A stretch of DNA of 13,251 nucleotides from Flavobacterium sp. (lineage in GTDB: Bacteria > Bacteroidota > Bacteroidia > Flavobacteriales > Flavobacteriaceae), in assembly GCA_017989775.1 (NCBI GenBank), contig JAGNPF010000008.1:1-13251 (forward strand). Reading direction: 5' to 3'. The notes beneath the pieces were generated by a model. It did not search any database and was not told the origin of the DNA. It saw only the letters and a program-made list of their open reading frames with translations. How positions within the stretch are numbered: position 1 is the first letter of the stretch; each line of letters starts with the position of its first letter. Both the position numbers and the translations under genes were made by a program. Shown here in pieces: positions 1-7,874 of the stretch.

Positions 1-1233
1 GCCTATTTGGGATCGGAATTGTTTCAAGTTTATTTTTCGAAACGTATCGTCGTTGATATAAAAGGAACCATTTGTGGGTTGCAACAAACCCGACAATACC
101 CGAATTAGGGTTGTTTTTCCGGAACCATTTTCCCCTTCAATCACTATTTTTTCTCCTTGTTCGATTTTTAATGTAATGGCATTCAGTATTTCTTTATTGG
201 AATCGGGGAATTTGAAATAAAGATTTTCGGTTTCCAGTGAGATATTCGTATAGCAAGTGTCTCCTTTGAATGGTACGTCTTCCTCTAATTCCAAGTCGGT
301 TACTTGTCCAATTTTTTCAATGGAAGTAAGCACGTCATAAAATGTTTCAAGGCCAATTATTATTTTTTCGACCGAATTTATGACCAATAAGATAATGATT
401 TCGGCAGCCACAAATTGACCAATGTTCATTTGTTGCGAAAGCACTAAAAAACCTCCAATCGACAGCAAACTGGCTGTTATTAATATTTTGAACATTATGA
501 GTTGACTGAATTGCCTTTTGATGACATCAAAATGTTTCTCTCTATAATTTAAATAATTACCAACCAGATTGTTGTTTTTTTGCAAACCATAATTGTAGTT
601 GAGGTCGTTTTTGAAGCTGAAATTGTTTCGTGCCATTTCTTGCAGCCAACTCGCGACTTTGTATTTGAATTTCGATTCTTTCAGGCTGGTTTCAAGTCCG
701 GATTTGAAAGAAAATTTAAAAATAAAATATAAAATACCAAAAAGCAAAACGCCGAATATGATAAAATAGGGATGGTACAAAGACAATAAAATTACTCCAA
801 AAACAATTTGCAATAGTGCTGCCGAAAAATCGATCAACAATTTGGAAGTTCCCTTTTGAATGGCCATCGTGTCAAAAAATCGATTGGCTAATTCCGGCGG
901 ATAGGTATTGTGTAGCTGCTCGGTTTTTATTTTTGGCAAACGGGCGGCAAATTCGAAAGAAGCACGAACGAATATTTTTTGTTGTAAATTTTCGGTGATT
1001 CGGAGTTGCATCAACGACAATATTCCAACTAAGGCCACTCCAAAAACCACCAAGATAATCAAAATTATCCACGAAGCACTTACTCTGCCAGATTGAATGA
1101 AATTTGTGATTGCCTGAATTCCAAGCGGCAAAGACAAACTGATTAATCCTGCAAATATGGCGTAGAAAAATATTTGGTAAACATCTTTTTTGTCTAGTTC
1201 CAGCAAGTTGTAAAATCGTTTTAAAGAGGTCAT
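1..1233 (-). CDS. ABC exporter, fused membrane and ATPase domains (3' end cut by window edge)
   Basis: Partial gene: 411 codons are visible from the ATG at 1233 and the frame is still open at base 1. The N-terminal half (about residues 18-310) has several hydrophobic segments (about 20-45, 54-75, 136-172, 247-290), as in a type I ABC exporter membrane domain. From about residue 333 a nucleotide-binding domain begins, with a clear Walker A motif GENGSGKT at 367-374. The Q-loop, signature and Walker B would lie beyond the window. It starts 20 bp after the TetR-type regulator, so the two are probably one transcript. In related Flavobacterium loci such exporters are often followed by HlyD-like and TolC-like genes; that is family knowledge and cannot be seen here. 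The substrate is unknown. Efflux or type I-like secretion are both possible. Confidence 0.9.
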   Translation of the reverse strand, partial: MTSLKRFYNLLELDKKDVYQIFFYAIFAGLISLSLPLGIQAITNFIQSGRVSASWIILIILVVFGVALVGILSLMQLRITENLQQKIFVRASFEFAARLPKIKTEQLHNTYPPELANRFFDTMAIQKGTSKLLIDFSAALLQIVFGVILLSLYHPYFIIFGVLLFGILYFIFKFSFKSGLETSLKESKFKYKVASWLQEMARNNFSFKNDLNYNYGLQKNNNLVGNYLNYREKHFDVIKRQFSQLIMFKILITASLLSIGGFLVLSQQMNIGQFVAAEIIILLVINSVEKIIIGLETFYDVLTSIEKIGQVTDLELEEDVPFKGDTCYTNISLETENLYFKFPDSNKEILNAITLKIEQGEKIVIEGENGSGKTTLIRVLSGLLQPTNGSFYINDDTFRKINLKQFRSQIG

Positions 1234-1253
1234 AGGCTTAATTATTAATAGTT

Positions 1254-1916
1254 TTAACGTAGATTATTTTCGACGAGATTCAAATAGAATTGGGTTATGC
1301 TCACGGAATCATTACAATTTGTTATGGTTTTTAAATGTTCGGTTAAAAAGTGTTGGTGTAAACTTCCTGCCACTATGGTGGAAATAAGTGATTTTGCAAA
1401 AGGATATTCTGGATTAACTTCGTTTACCATTTCTACAATTCGATTAATAACTCTTTTGTAAATTAGGAAAAAACCTTCTTTGTTTTCTTGATCCACTTCC
1501 TTGGTATGCAATGTTTTTGTAAACTCGGCAATGATGATTTTATTCAAAATTGATTCGTTGATGTGTTCTGTCTTGCCGTCATTAATCACTTTTTCAGTAA
1601 CCAGGGTGATTGCTTTTTTGAGTTTTTCCTTTGGGTCCAAGATGTTTGTTGTGGCAAAAACCAGTTTGTATTCCATCCAGCTCCAATACCAAGAGGATAA
1701 ATAGACCAGTAACTTGTGTTTGTTTTCAAAATAACGGTAAATAGAACTCTCGTTTGATCCAATTTTTTCTCCCAGTTTTTTAAAAGTAAAATTATCGAAA
1801 CCAATTTCGTCAATCAGCAGGATGCTTTGTTCAACAATTTTTTTGCCCAAAGCGGAAGTTTCGGGATCCTTGACGTAAATTTTTTCGTTGACCTGAATTT
1901 TTAAACCTGATAGCAT
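1254..1916 (-). CDS. TetR/AcrR family transcriptional regulator
   Basis: A 220-residue protein from the ATG at 1916. An N-terminal TetR-type helix-turn-helix spans about residues 27-73. It includes the typical run from FTFKKLGEKIG through SSIYRYFENKHKLL, where the recognition helix and the YRYF-x-NK signature are recognisable. The rest is a ligand-binding helical domain with no clear family signature. The reading frame extends upstream to a TTG at 1946, but that TTG lies inside the -7 promoter box (1944-1951), so it cannot be the start of a transcript from that promoter. The ATG at 1916 gives a leader of roughly 20 nt. The gene precedes the ABC exporter by 20 bp in the same direction. A local, autoregulating repressor of the exporter operon is the natural inference, with an unknown inducer. 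Confidence 0.88.
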   Translation of the reverse strand: MLSGLKIQVNEKIYVKDPETSALGKKIVEQSILLIDEIGFDNFTFKKLGEKIGSNESSIYRYFENKHKLLVYLSSWYWSWMEYKLVFATTNILDPKEKLKKAITLVTEKVINDGKTEHINESILNKIIIAEFTKTLHTKEVDQENKEGFFLIYKRVINRIVEMVNEVNPEYPFAKSLISTIVAGSLHQHFLTEHLKTITNCNDSVSITQFYLNLVENNLR

Positions 1917-1943
1917 TGTGTCTATAATTGATATTATTTTGTG

Positions 1944-1951
1944 CAAAGATA
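1944..1951 (-). promoter_or_regulatory. Bacteroidota -7 promoter box for the TetR-ABC operon
   Basis: Read on the minus strand this is TATCTTTG, a match to the Bacteroidota TAnnTTTG box. Transcription should start near 1937, about 20 nt before the regulator's ATG at 1916. No good TTG -33 element is visible at the expected distance, so the promoter may be weak or controlled. Confidence 0.6.
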
Positions 1952-1966
1952 ATAGTAATGCTATTA
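1950..1966. promoter_or_regulatory. Palindrome, candidate TetR operator
   Basis: A 17-bp inverted repeat with perfect 6-bp arms TAATAG and CTATTA around a 5-bp spacer. It overlaps the last bases of the -7 box and fills the region between the -7 and -33 positions, where a bound repressor would block the polymerase. Size and position fit a TetR-family operator next to its own gene. The AT-rich background makes a chance palindrome possible, so the assignment is inferred. Confidence 0.45.
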
Positions 1967-2320
1967 GTTTCGGGGTTTTAACTTTTATTTAATTAATGTT
2001 TAGGGCTCATTTTTACAACATTGAATCGAATCAATCGTTCGATGCATTCATTAATGTTGGGTTCAATATTCAGGTAAACAGTGTTTTGTGTTGATTTTGG
2101 GTTTGACCCATTATTGAAAATTGAAATTCCACAGTTCAGTGTTTTGCAAAACGGTTTGGCATGACGATGAAACTTTTTCACGCATTTTTTTGGTGTTCAA
2201 CAACTTTTTTTGACAAAAAAATGAAATTAAAAAACCATTCCATGAAAAATTGATGGATATGAGCTATGTCATGTTTTTTTTGGGTAATAATGGTGTAACT
2301 TTAATCCAAATTAAGTCTTT
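1967..2320. other. Gene-poor AT-rich intergenic region
   Basis: About 350 bp between the regulator and the CoA-transferase, which are divergently oriented, with no convincing gene. It contains a short inverted repeat TGGGT-TTG-ACCCA at 2098-2110 and a palindrome GTTTTGCAAAAC near 2142-2153, neither of known function. A weak -7-like box TAACTTTA at 2296-2303 could serve the CoA-transferase gene, but no -33 TTG lies at a proper distance. Confidence 0.5.
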
Positions 2321-3595
2321 ATGAGCAAATATGTGACTGCAGAAGAAGCGGTAAAAGTGGTAAAATCAGGAGACAGGGTGTATCTTCAAGCCGCCGCCGC
2401 CGTACCCACGGTATTGGCAAACGCCCTTGTGGAACGAGCCCCCGAATTAAGAAACGTGGAGATTTGTCACTTGCACGTAGAAGGGGAAGCCCGTTATGCC
2501 AATCCGGAATTAGCCCAAAGTTTCCACATAAATTCCTTTTTTTTGGGAGCCAATGTCCGTCATACTTTAAAAGCGGGTAACGGTTCCTATACCCCGGTTT
2601 TTTTAAGTGAATTGCCTTATCTTTTTAGAAAAAAAGTATTGCCTTTGGATGTGGTATTTATTCACGTGTCGCCACCGGACATTCACGGATACTGCTCACT
2701 TGGAGTTTCGGTCGAAGCGACTTTGTCGGCCATTGAAAGTTCCAAAAAAGTGGTGGCGCAAGTAAATCCGCAAATGCCACGCACTTTTGGAGACGGAATT
2801 CTCCACATTTCCGAGATTGATTATTTGGTCGAAATTAATTCGCCCATTTATAGTCACGAAACGGAAAAAATTTCGCCTTTGGAAGACAAAATAGGGGATT
2901 ACATTGCTTCCTTGATAGAAGATGAAAGCACTTTGCAAATGGGAATTGGTTCCATTCCAAATGCGGCCTTGACCAAATTGTCCAATCACAAGAACTTGGG
3001 GTTGCACACCGAAATGTTTTCGGATGGAGTAATTGATTTGATCGAAAGCAACGTTATCAACGGTAATTACAAAGGGACGTGCAGAGGTAGGGCATTGGCA
3101 ACTTTTCTGATAGGTTCCCAGCGATTGTATGATTTTGTGAATGACAACCCTTTTATTGAAATGAGGGAGTCGTCATACGTGAATGATACGGCAAGAATTC
3201 GGAAAAATCCCAAAATGGTGGCCATCAATTCGGCCATAGAAGTGGATATTACAGGGCAAGTTTGTGCCGATTCCATTGGCGCAAGAATGTATTCGGGAGT
3301 TGGAGGCCAAATGGATTTTATTCGCGGTGCTTCATTGAGTGAAGGAGGAAAGGCGATTATTGCCTTGCCTTCCATAACCAAAAATGGCGACAGCAGGATT
3401 GTTCCTTTTTTAAAGCAAGGAGCCGGCGTGGTTTCCACTCGATCGCATGTGCAATATATTGTTACCGAAAACGGGATAGCCAATTTGTATGGAAAATCTT
3501 TGAAACAACGTTCGGCAGAGTTGGTTAAAATTGCCCATCCAGACCATCAAGAATGGATCGAGAGGGAATATTATGGTTTGATAAACGGCAAGTAA
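2321..3595 (+). CDS. Acetyl-CoA hydrolase/transferase family protein (acetate or 4-hydroxybutyrate CoA-transferase-like)
   Basis: A 424-residue protein, full length for this CoA-transferase family (AbfT/Cat2-like). It should move CoA between acyl-CoA and a carboxylate, commonly acetate, in the cytoplasm; the exact substrate pair cannot be read from sequence. Visible family signatures are GxGxxP in MGIGSIPNAA (about residues 207-216), HTEMFSDG (229-236) with E231 as the likely catalytic glutamate that forms the glutamyl-CoA thioester, GVGGQMDFIRGA in the C-terminal half, and VTENGIANL with the following basic segment near the end. The ATG at 2321 gives the family's usual N-terminus (a TAEEA...V.SGD.V start). 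It stands alone: the upstream gene is divergent and gpmI converges on it. No truncation or frameshift was seen. Confidence 0.92.
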   Translation: MSKYVTAEEAVKVVKSGDRVYLQAAAAVPTVLANALVERAPELRNVEICHLHVEGEARYANPELAQSFHINSFFLGANVRHTLKAGNGSYTPVFLSELPYLFRKKVLPLDVVFIHVSPPDIHGYCSLGVSVEATLSAIESSKKVVAQVNPQMPRTFGDGILHISEIDYLVEINSPIYSHETEKISPLEDKIGDYIASLIEDESTLQMGIGSIPNAALTKLSNHKNLGLHTEMFSDGVIDLIESNVINGNYKGTCRGRALATFLIGSQRLYDFVNDNPFIEMRESSYVNDTARIRKNPKMVAINSAIEVDITGQVCADSIGARMYSGVGGQMDFIRGASLSEGGKAIIALPSITKNGDSRIVPFLKQGAGVVSTRSHVQYIVTENGIANLYGKSLKQRSAELVKIAHPDHQEWIEREYYGLINGK

Positions 3596-3621
3596 AAAAA
3601 AGTCCCGCGATTTGCGGGACT
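3594..3621 (-). terminator. Intrinsic terminator of gpmI
   Basis: Perfect 8-bp stem AGTCCCGC/GCGGGACT with a 5-nt loop at 3601-3621. On the minus strand it is followed by a run of eight T (complement of the A run at 3593-3600), so it is oriented for gpmI. The T-tract overlaps the stop codon of the convergent CoA-transferase. On the plus strand the hairpin has no good T-run after it, so it may only weakly stop that transcript. Confidence 0.88.
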
Positions 3622-3641
3622 CCATATAAAATCACTACTCA

Positions 3642-5159
3642 TTAAAGAAGTGAATGTCTGGTCATGATTGCGGGTTTTTCAATTCCCATCAATTCCAAAA
3701 TGGTTGGTGCCATGTCTCCCAAAACGCCGTCCTTAACCGATTTCAATTCTGGGTCAACCAAAATAAATGGTACCGGATTCGTAGTGTGCGCCGTATTCGG
3801 GCTTCCGTCAGGGTTAATCATCGTTTCGCAGTTTCCGTGGTCGGCAATTACCAAGGTGGTGTAACCATTGGCCAAAGCCGCGGTAATTACTTTTTCGACA
3901 CATTTGTCAACGGCTTCACAGGCTTTTATAGCTGCTTCCATCACTCCGGTGTGTCCCACCATGTCTCCATTGGCAAAATTAAGGCAAACAAAATCCACTT
4001 CGCCTTTGTTTAATTCAGGAACCAATGCATCTGCCAATTCATAAGCACTCATTTCGGGTTGCAAATCATAAGTGGCCACTTTTGGAGAGTTTTTCAAGAT
4101 TCGGCTTTCTCCTTCGAAAGGTAATTCTCTACCTCCAGAAAAGAAGAAAGTCACGTGTGGATATTTCTCTGTTTCTGCAATTCTGATTTGTTTTTTGCCT
4201 GCTTTTTCCAAAACTTCACCCAAGGTTTCCGTGATGTTGTCTTTGTTGTAAACCACTTTTACGTTTTGGTAGGTTTCGTCATAATTGGTCAGCGTAACAT
4301 AATACAAGTTCAATTTGTGCATATTTTGCTCGTGGAAATCTTGTTGCGACAAGGCTTCGGTCAATTCACGTCCTCTGTCGGTCCTGAAATTGAAGAAGAT
4401 TACCACGTCGCCTTCTTTTATCTTAGTCAATGGTTGGTTGTTTTCGTCAACAGCAACAATTGGGTCTATAAATTCGTCGGTTATGTCTTTGGCATAACTT
4501 TCTTCGATGTTTTTTACCGGATTTGTTGAATGGGTTCCGGTTCCGTTTACCACCAAATCATAGGCAACTTTTACTCTTTCCCAACGTTTGTCACGATCCA
4601 TGGCATAATATCTTCCAACTACCGATGCGATTTTTACGGATGTTTTGGCCGTGTAATCTTCTAAATCCTGGATGTATTTTGCGCCTGATTTTGGATCCAC
4701 GTCGCGACCATCAGTGAAAGCGTGGACAAAAACTTTTTGCAATCCAAAATCTTGTGTTGCATCGATTAAACCTCTTAAATGGGAAGTGTGTGAATGCACG
4801 CCGCCATCGGAAACCAATCCAAGAAAATGAACGTCCACGTTTTTGTCTTTGGCATATTGGAAGGCTTCCATCAAAACGGGTTCGTTGTTCAATGATTTGT
4901 TTTCAACGGCAAGGTTTATCTTGGCCAAATCTTGATAAATGATTCTTCCAGCTCCCAGGTTCATGTGTCCCACCTCGGAATTTCCCATTTGTCCTTCCGG
5001 CAAACCTACGTTCAAGCCGTCGGTTCTGAGTTGAGCGCTTGGGTATTTTGTATATAAACTATTGATGAAAGGAACTTCGGCATTGTCAATTGCTGAAACT
5101 TTCGGGTCTGGAGATTTTCCCCAACCGTCCAGAATCATGAGGATTACTTTTTTGTTCAT
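3642..5159 (-). CDS. gpmI: 2,3-bisphosphoglycerate-independent phosphoglycerate mutase
   Basis: A 505-residue protein, the normal length for iPGM. It interconverts 3-phosphoglycerate and 2-phosphoglycerate in glycolysis and gluconeogenesis with a phosphoserine intermediate and two Mn ions. Signatures: ILDGWG at the N-terminus with metal ligand D11; GQMGNSEVGH with the catalytic serine S61; SDGGVHSH with H122; FTDGRDVDP (about 148-156); and the C-terminal metal sites NFANGDMVGHTG and IADHGNCE. It belongs to the alkaline phosphatase superfamily. The ATG at 5159 gives the usual start, MNKKVILMILDGWG. A -7 promoter box lies just upstream and a strong terminator downstream, so it is probably a single-gene transcript. 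Confidence 0.98.
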   Translation of the reverse strand: MNKKVILMILDGWGKSPDPKVSAIDNAEVPFINSLYTKYPSAQLRTDGLNVGLPEGQMGNSEVGHMNLGAGRIIYQDLAKINLAVENKSLNNEPVLMEAFQYAKDKNVDVHFLGLVSDGGVHSHTSHLRGLIDATQDFGLQKVFVHAFTDGRDVDPKSGAKYIQDLEDYTAKTSVKIASVVGRYYAMDRDKRWERVKVAYDLVVNGTGTHSTNPVKNIEESYAKDITDEFIDPIVAVDENNQPLTKIKEGDVVIFFNFRTDRGRELTEALSQQDFHEQNMHKLNLYYVTLTNYDETYQNVKVVYNKDNITETLGEVLEKAGKKQIRIAETEKYPHVTFFFSGGRELPFEGESRILKNSPKVATYDLQPEMSAYELADALVPELNKGEVDFVCLNFANGDMVGHTGVMEAAIKACEAVDKCVEKVITAALANGYTTLVIADHGNCETMINPDGSPNTAHTTNPVPFILVDPELKSVKDGVLGDMAPTILELMGIEKPAIMTRHSLL

Positions 5160-5176
5160 TGTTGCAAATTTTTATG

Positions 5177-5184
5177 CAAAGATA
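5177..5184 (-). promoter_or_regulatory. -7 promoter box of gpmI
   Basis: TATCTTTG on the minus strand, matching TAnnTTTG. Transcription would start near 5171, giving a leader of about 12 nt before the ATG at 5159. A TTG at the usual -33 distance is not evident. Confidence 0.6.
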
Positions 5185-5292
5185 ACGCATTTCCAAAAAT
5201 GTTTTAGATGATAAAAATCACTATTGTGCATTTTTAAGTTAAAGAATTGAAAAAAAATATGCTTGTGGAGGGAAAGGGCTTTTGGTTGGGTG

Positions 5293-7686
5293 TTAATGCT
5301 TGCCTTTTAGGTAATTATAGTCAATGTAGTAGCGCAAACTAATCGAAAAAATATTGGTCAAGTTGTTGTCGAAAAGATTGTCGAAATTTGTATGGGCGTT
5401 TTTTTCGACAAGGTTTGTGCTTTCCAGTGCATAATTTCGATACAAAACCGAAAGTTGGCTTCCCGGGGCAAACCACCATGAATACGAGAAATCGAGGTTC
5501 CAGGAATTGAAATTTCGGTCTTTATTTTCGGAATAAATGGGGTTTGGCTGTAAATAACCGTCATCCTGGAGCGTGAAAAATTCGTGGTTGTCTGAATAGG
5601 ACCAATAGTATCTCGCTATGAGGTTGAAGGTCATTTTGTTGGTGATGGAGTATTTTCCGGTAAAATAATGTTGTACAATTTCTCGGTTGCGCTCGGCAAA
5701 AATAATGTCGTCATTGTCAAAATCAACCCAGCCTCTATCATTTGTCAAACGATTGTATATGAGGTTGTAAGATAAGGATAGTTTGTCGTTGAATCGATAG
5801 CTTAGCCCCGGCGAAATCATATAACTCATCCTGTTTTCTTCGTCAAATTTTTCAATGGATCCGTCAATGTCCAAACTCAATTTTTTGTTTTGGTCCGTGG
5901 TGTAATGAGAATAAGTTGATGCGCTTTTGGGTTTGAATACATATCTTCCAACGGCACGTGGTTCATAAAAATCAAAACGTTCCAAGGGATTGATTTGAAA
6001 AAGCAATTCAAGATAATGGTTTTTTAACGTGGTTGCTTTTGCGGTGATTTGGTACCAAGCCTCTTGTATTTTTCCGGTTGTGTTTTGTTTTTCAATGTTT
6101 ATGTTTTGCGATGTCTTGAAGGTATTGAAAATCTTGGTCGGGTTCACGATTCTATAACTTGTTTCGGCGTAAAAAGCATGGTAATTTGTGACAAAAATAA
6201 TTCCCAAATCGTTGATGTCGTAGTCCTCGGACAGGTATTTTGCCGAAAACAAATACCTGAATTTCCCGCTGGTTTTGGCAAAATTCAAGGCCGTTTTGAA
6301 ACCGTCGTAATCTTCCACGTCGTTGATGTAGCTGTATTTGAAGTCTCCAAACAAATTGTAGGTATTGGCTTTGGTGTTCAGGTCAAATAGCAAGGCAGAA
6401 GCATTGGCATCGCGGAAATCGCCATTTCTGACGGTATTTGTGTTAACAAAAGACACGGACGAATTTTGATTGAATCTTTGATCCAGAACCAAAACATTGT
6501 AATTGGTCAGGGGGGATATGACTGCTTTTCGTGACACGTTTGTCAGGGTATCTTGAATGGTGGCATACGTTTTTTCGGTGACGGCATTCAAAACGCCAAT
6601 TCCCATGCCTTTTTCCGTTCGTCCCGAAACTTTTACGGCATTGATCAAATCGACCGTGCTCGGATAATCGGTGACTTCTTCGTTACTGCCTATTTCCGGT
6701 TCTACAATGGGTTCGCCTCCAATTCTTCTGGAATAAAACATCCCGCCTTTCGCAAACAAGTCGGTGGCTTCGGTGAAAAAAGGCCTGTTTTCATTGAGTT
6801 GTTGCTCGAATGGTTCCAAGTTTAAAATGGCATTGTCGAACTTGGTTTGTCCAAAATCGGGAACCAATATCGCATCGAGAGTAAAGGCGTCATTGATGCC
6901 GTATTTGATGTCCATTCCCGCCTTTAAAGTTTTGTCGGAATCAGATCCGTTTTGTTGATAATAAGCCGAGGTGTAAGGAATAAAGAAAAGTCTCGTGGGT
7001 GTTTTTATGTTTTCGATTCCTTCCAAAATTCCTTCTTGGGTAATGATGGAGCCTATTTTGGTATCCACATGGTTCCAAGTATATTTTTGGAAATCCCTTT
7101 TTATTTCGCGCATAAAATTGATGCCCCAAGTTTGTTTTTCGGCTTTTGAAAATCGTAAAGCAGCATAAGGGATTTTCATTTCGACAATCCATCCAAAATC
7201 GGTCAGGGTGACTTCGCTGTTCCAAATGGCATCCCAGGTAAAATCTTCGCTGTCTTCAATGGCCAGGCAATCCATTTGAACGCCGGCGGCACTGACGTAA
7301 AACCTGAAATCCTGTTGGCCGTCATTGTATCCATTGATGGAAACCATAAATTGATCTGAAATTCCTGCAACATCCCGATTGGTCAATTCTTTTGAAATTT
7401 TATTGGGTTCGTCATCGTGTAAAATGGCCAAAACGTAAATGGCGGTATTGTCATAGAGAATTTTTACCTCGGTCTTCTTGCTGTCGCTAATTGGTTTTCC
7501 ATTATCCGGTTCATACATAATAAAATCGGTGGCTATAGGAGCAGATTCCCAAGCTTGTTCGGTGATTTTTCCGTCAATGATGATGTTTTCCACAGTTGAT
7601 TTTGTCTGAAGTATCTTTTTTTGGCCGTAGGAGCTAAAATGGATAAAAATCAAAACAAGTAGAATTGAAGAGTAAAATTTCGGCAT
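5293..7686 (-). CDS. CBM9-like / DUF5916 putative outer-membrane protein
   Basis: A 797-residue exported protein of unknown biological role. A signal peptide covers about residues 1-21 (hydrophobic LLVLIFIHF, probable cut before Q22). Residues about 33-230 form a CBM9-like domain of the type in DUF5916 proteins, recognisable by IIIDGKITEQAWESAP at 35-50, a later DQFMVSINGYNDG segment and WIVEMKIPYAALRFS (166-180). The remaining roughly 560 residues match the DUF5916 pattern. They are rich in alternating aromatic and polar residues (for example YSYINDVEDYDG, LSLSYNLIYNRLTND) and end in IFSISLRYYIDYNY, consistent with an outer-membrane beta-barrel. Despite the CBM9 resemblance, no glycosidase or other catalytic motif is visible, so a carbohydrate role should not be assumed. 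It is probably monocistronic with its own good promoter, divergent from the small L,D-transpeptidase gene. Confidence 0.85.
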   Translation of the reverse strand: MPKFYSSILLVLIFIHFSSYGQKKILQTKSTVENIIIDGKITEQAWESAPIATDFIMYEPDNGKPISDSKKTEVKILYDNTAIYVLAILHDDEPNKISKELTNRDVAGISDQFMVSINGYNDGQQDFRFYVSAAGVQMDCLAIEDSEDFTWDAIWNSEVTLTDFGWIVEMKIPYAALRFSKAEKQTWGINFMREIKRDFQKYTWNHVDTKIGSIITQEGILEGIENIKTPTRLFFIPYTSAYYQQNGSDSDKTLKAGMDIKYGINDAFTLDAILVPDFGQTKFDNAILNLEPFEQQLNENRPFFTEATDLFAKGGMFYSRRIGGEPIVEPEIGSNEEVTDYPSTVDLINAVKVSGRTEKGMGIGVLNAVTEKTYATIQDTLTNVSRKAVISPLTNYNVLVLDQRFNQNSSVSFVNTNTVRNGDFRDANASALLFDLNTKANTYNLFGDFKYSYINDVEDYDGFKTALNFAKTSGKFRYLFSAKYLSEDYDINDLGIIFVTNYHAFYAETSYRIVNPTKIFNTFKTSQNINIEKQNTTGKIQEAWYQITAKATTLKNHYLELLFQINPLERFDFYEPRAVGRYVFKPKSASTYSHYTTDQNKKLSLDIDGSIEKFDEENRMSYMISPGLSYRFNDKLSLSYNLIYNRLTNDRGWVDFDNDDIIFAERNREIVQHYFTGKYSITNKMTFNLIARYYWSYSDNHEFFTLQDDGYLQPNPIYSENKDRNFNSWNLDFSYSWWFAPGSQLSVLYRNYALESTNLVEKNAHTNFDNLFDNNLTNIFSISLRYYIDYNYLKGKH

Positions 7687-7706
7687 ATATTGTGATTATG
7701 ATTACG

Positions 7707-7736
7707 CAAAAATAGTAAAATTAACACAAAAACCAA
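7707..7736 (-). promoter_or_regulatory. Consensus Bacteroidota promoter of the DUF5916 gene
   Basis: On the minus strand, TTG (7734-7736), a 19-bp spacer, then TATTTTTG (7707-7714). This is an exact fit to the TTG-N19-TAnnTTTG pattern. The predicted start near 7700 leaves a leader of about 15 nt before the ATG at 7686. Confidence 0.75.
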
Positions 7737-7830
7737 GTATTATGTGATTTTTGATTGATTGTCAATAGGTTGAATGGAGGGTTAAATCATATTTTTTTCT
7801 TAATTTTTTTCAACAAAAACTTTTCCGTTG

Positions 7831-7838
7831 TACATTTG
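7831..7838 (+). promoter_or_regulatory. -7 promoter box of the small L,D-transpeptidase gene
   Basis: TACATTTG matches TAnnTTTG. The position 19 bp upstream carries TTC (7809-7811) rather than TTG. Transcription should begin near 7845, about 30 nt before the ATG at 7875. It is back to back with the DUF5916 promoter about 100 bp away. Confidence 0.6.
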
Positions 7839-7874
7839 CAATCCTTAATCTGAAGTGCAACCTATACATTGTTA

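Noticed and set aside
2098..2110. Inverted repeat TGGGT-TTG-ACCCA as an operator
   Set aside because: Short arms, no nearby promoter box, and short palindromes are expected by chance in AT-rich gaps.
1993..2181. 62-residue minus-strand reading frame in the intergenic region
   Set aside because: Only a GTG start, no promoter box in front of it, no recognisable domain. Codon use is not absurd, so a tiny gene cannot be fully excluded, but the support is too thin.
2296..2303. TAACTTTA as the CoA-transferase promoter
   Set aside because: It misses the final G of TAnnTTTG and the nearest TTG is only 13 bp away, so it is noted but not called as a separate feature.
3067..3483. 138-residue minus-strand reading frame inside the CoA-transferase gene
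   Set aside because: It is a shadow of a well-supported gene with clear family motifs on the plus strand.
5160..5292. Terminator for the DUF5916 gene in the gap before gpmI
   Set aside because: There are T-runs on the minus strand but no stable GC stem before them.
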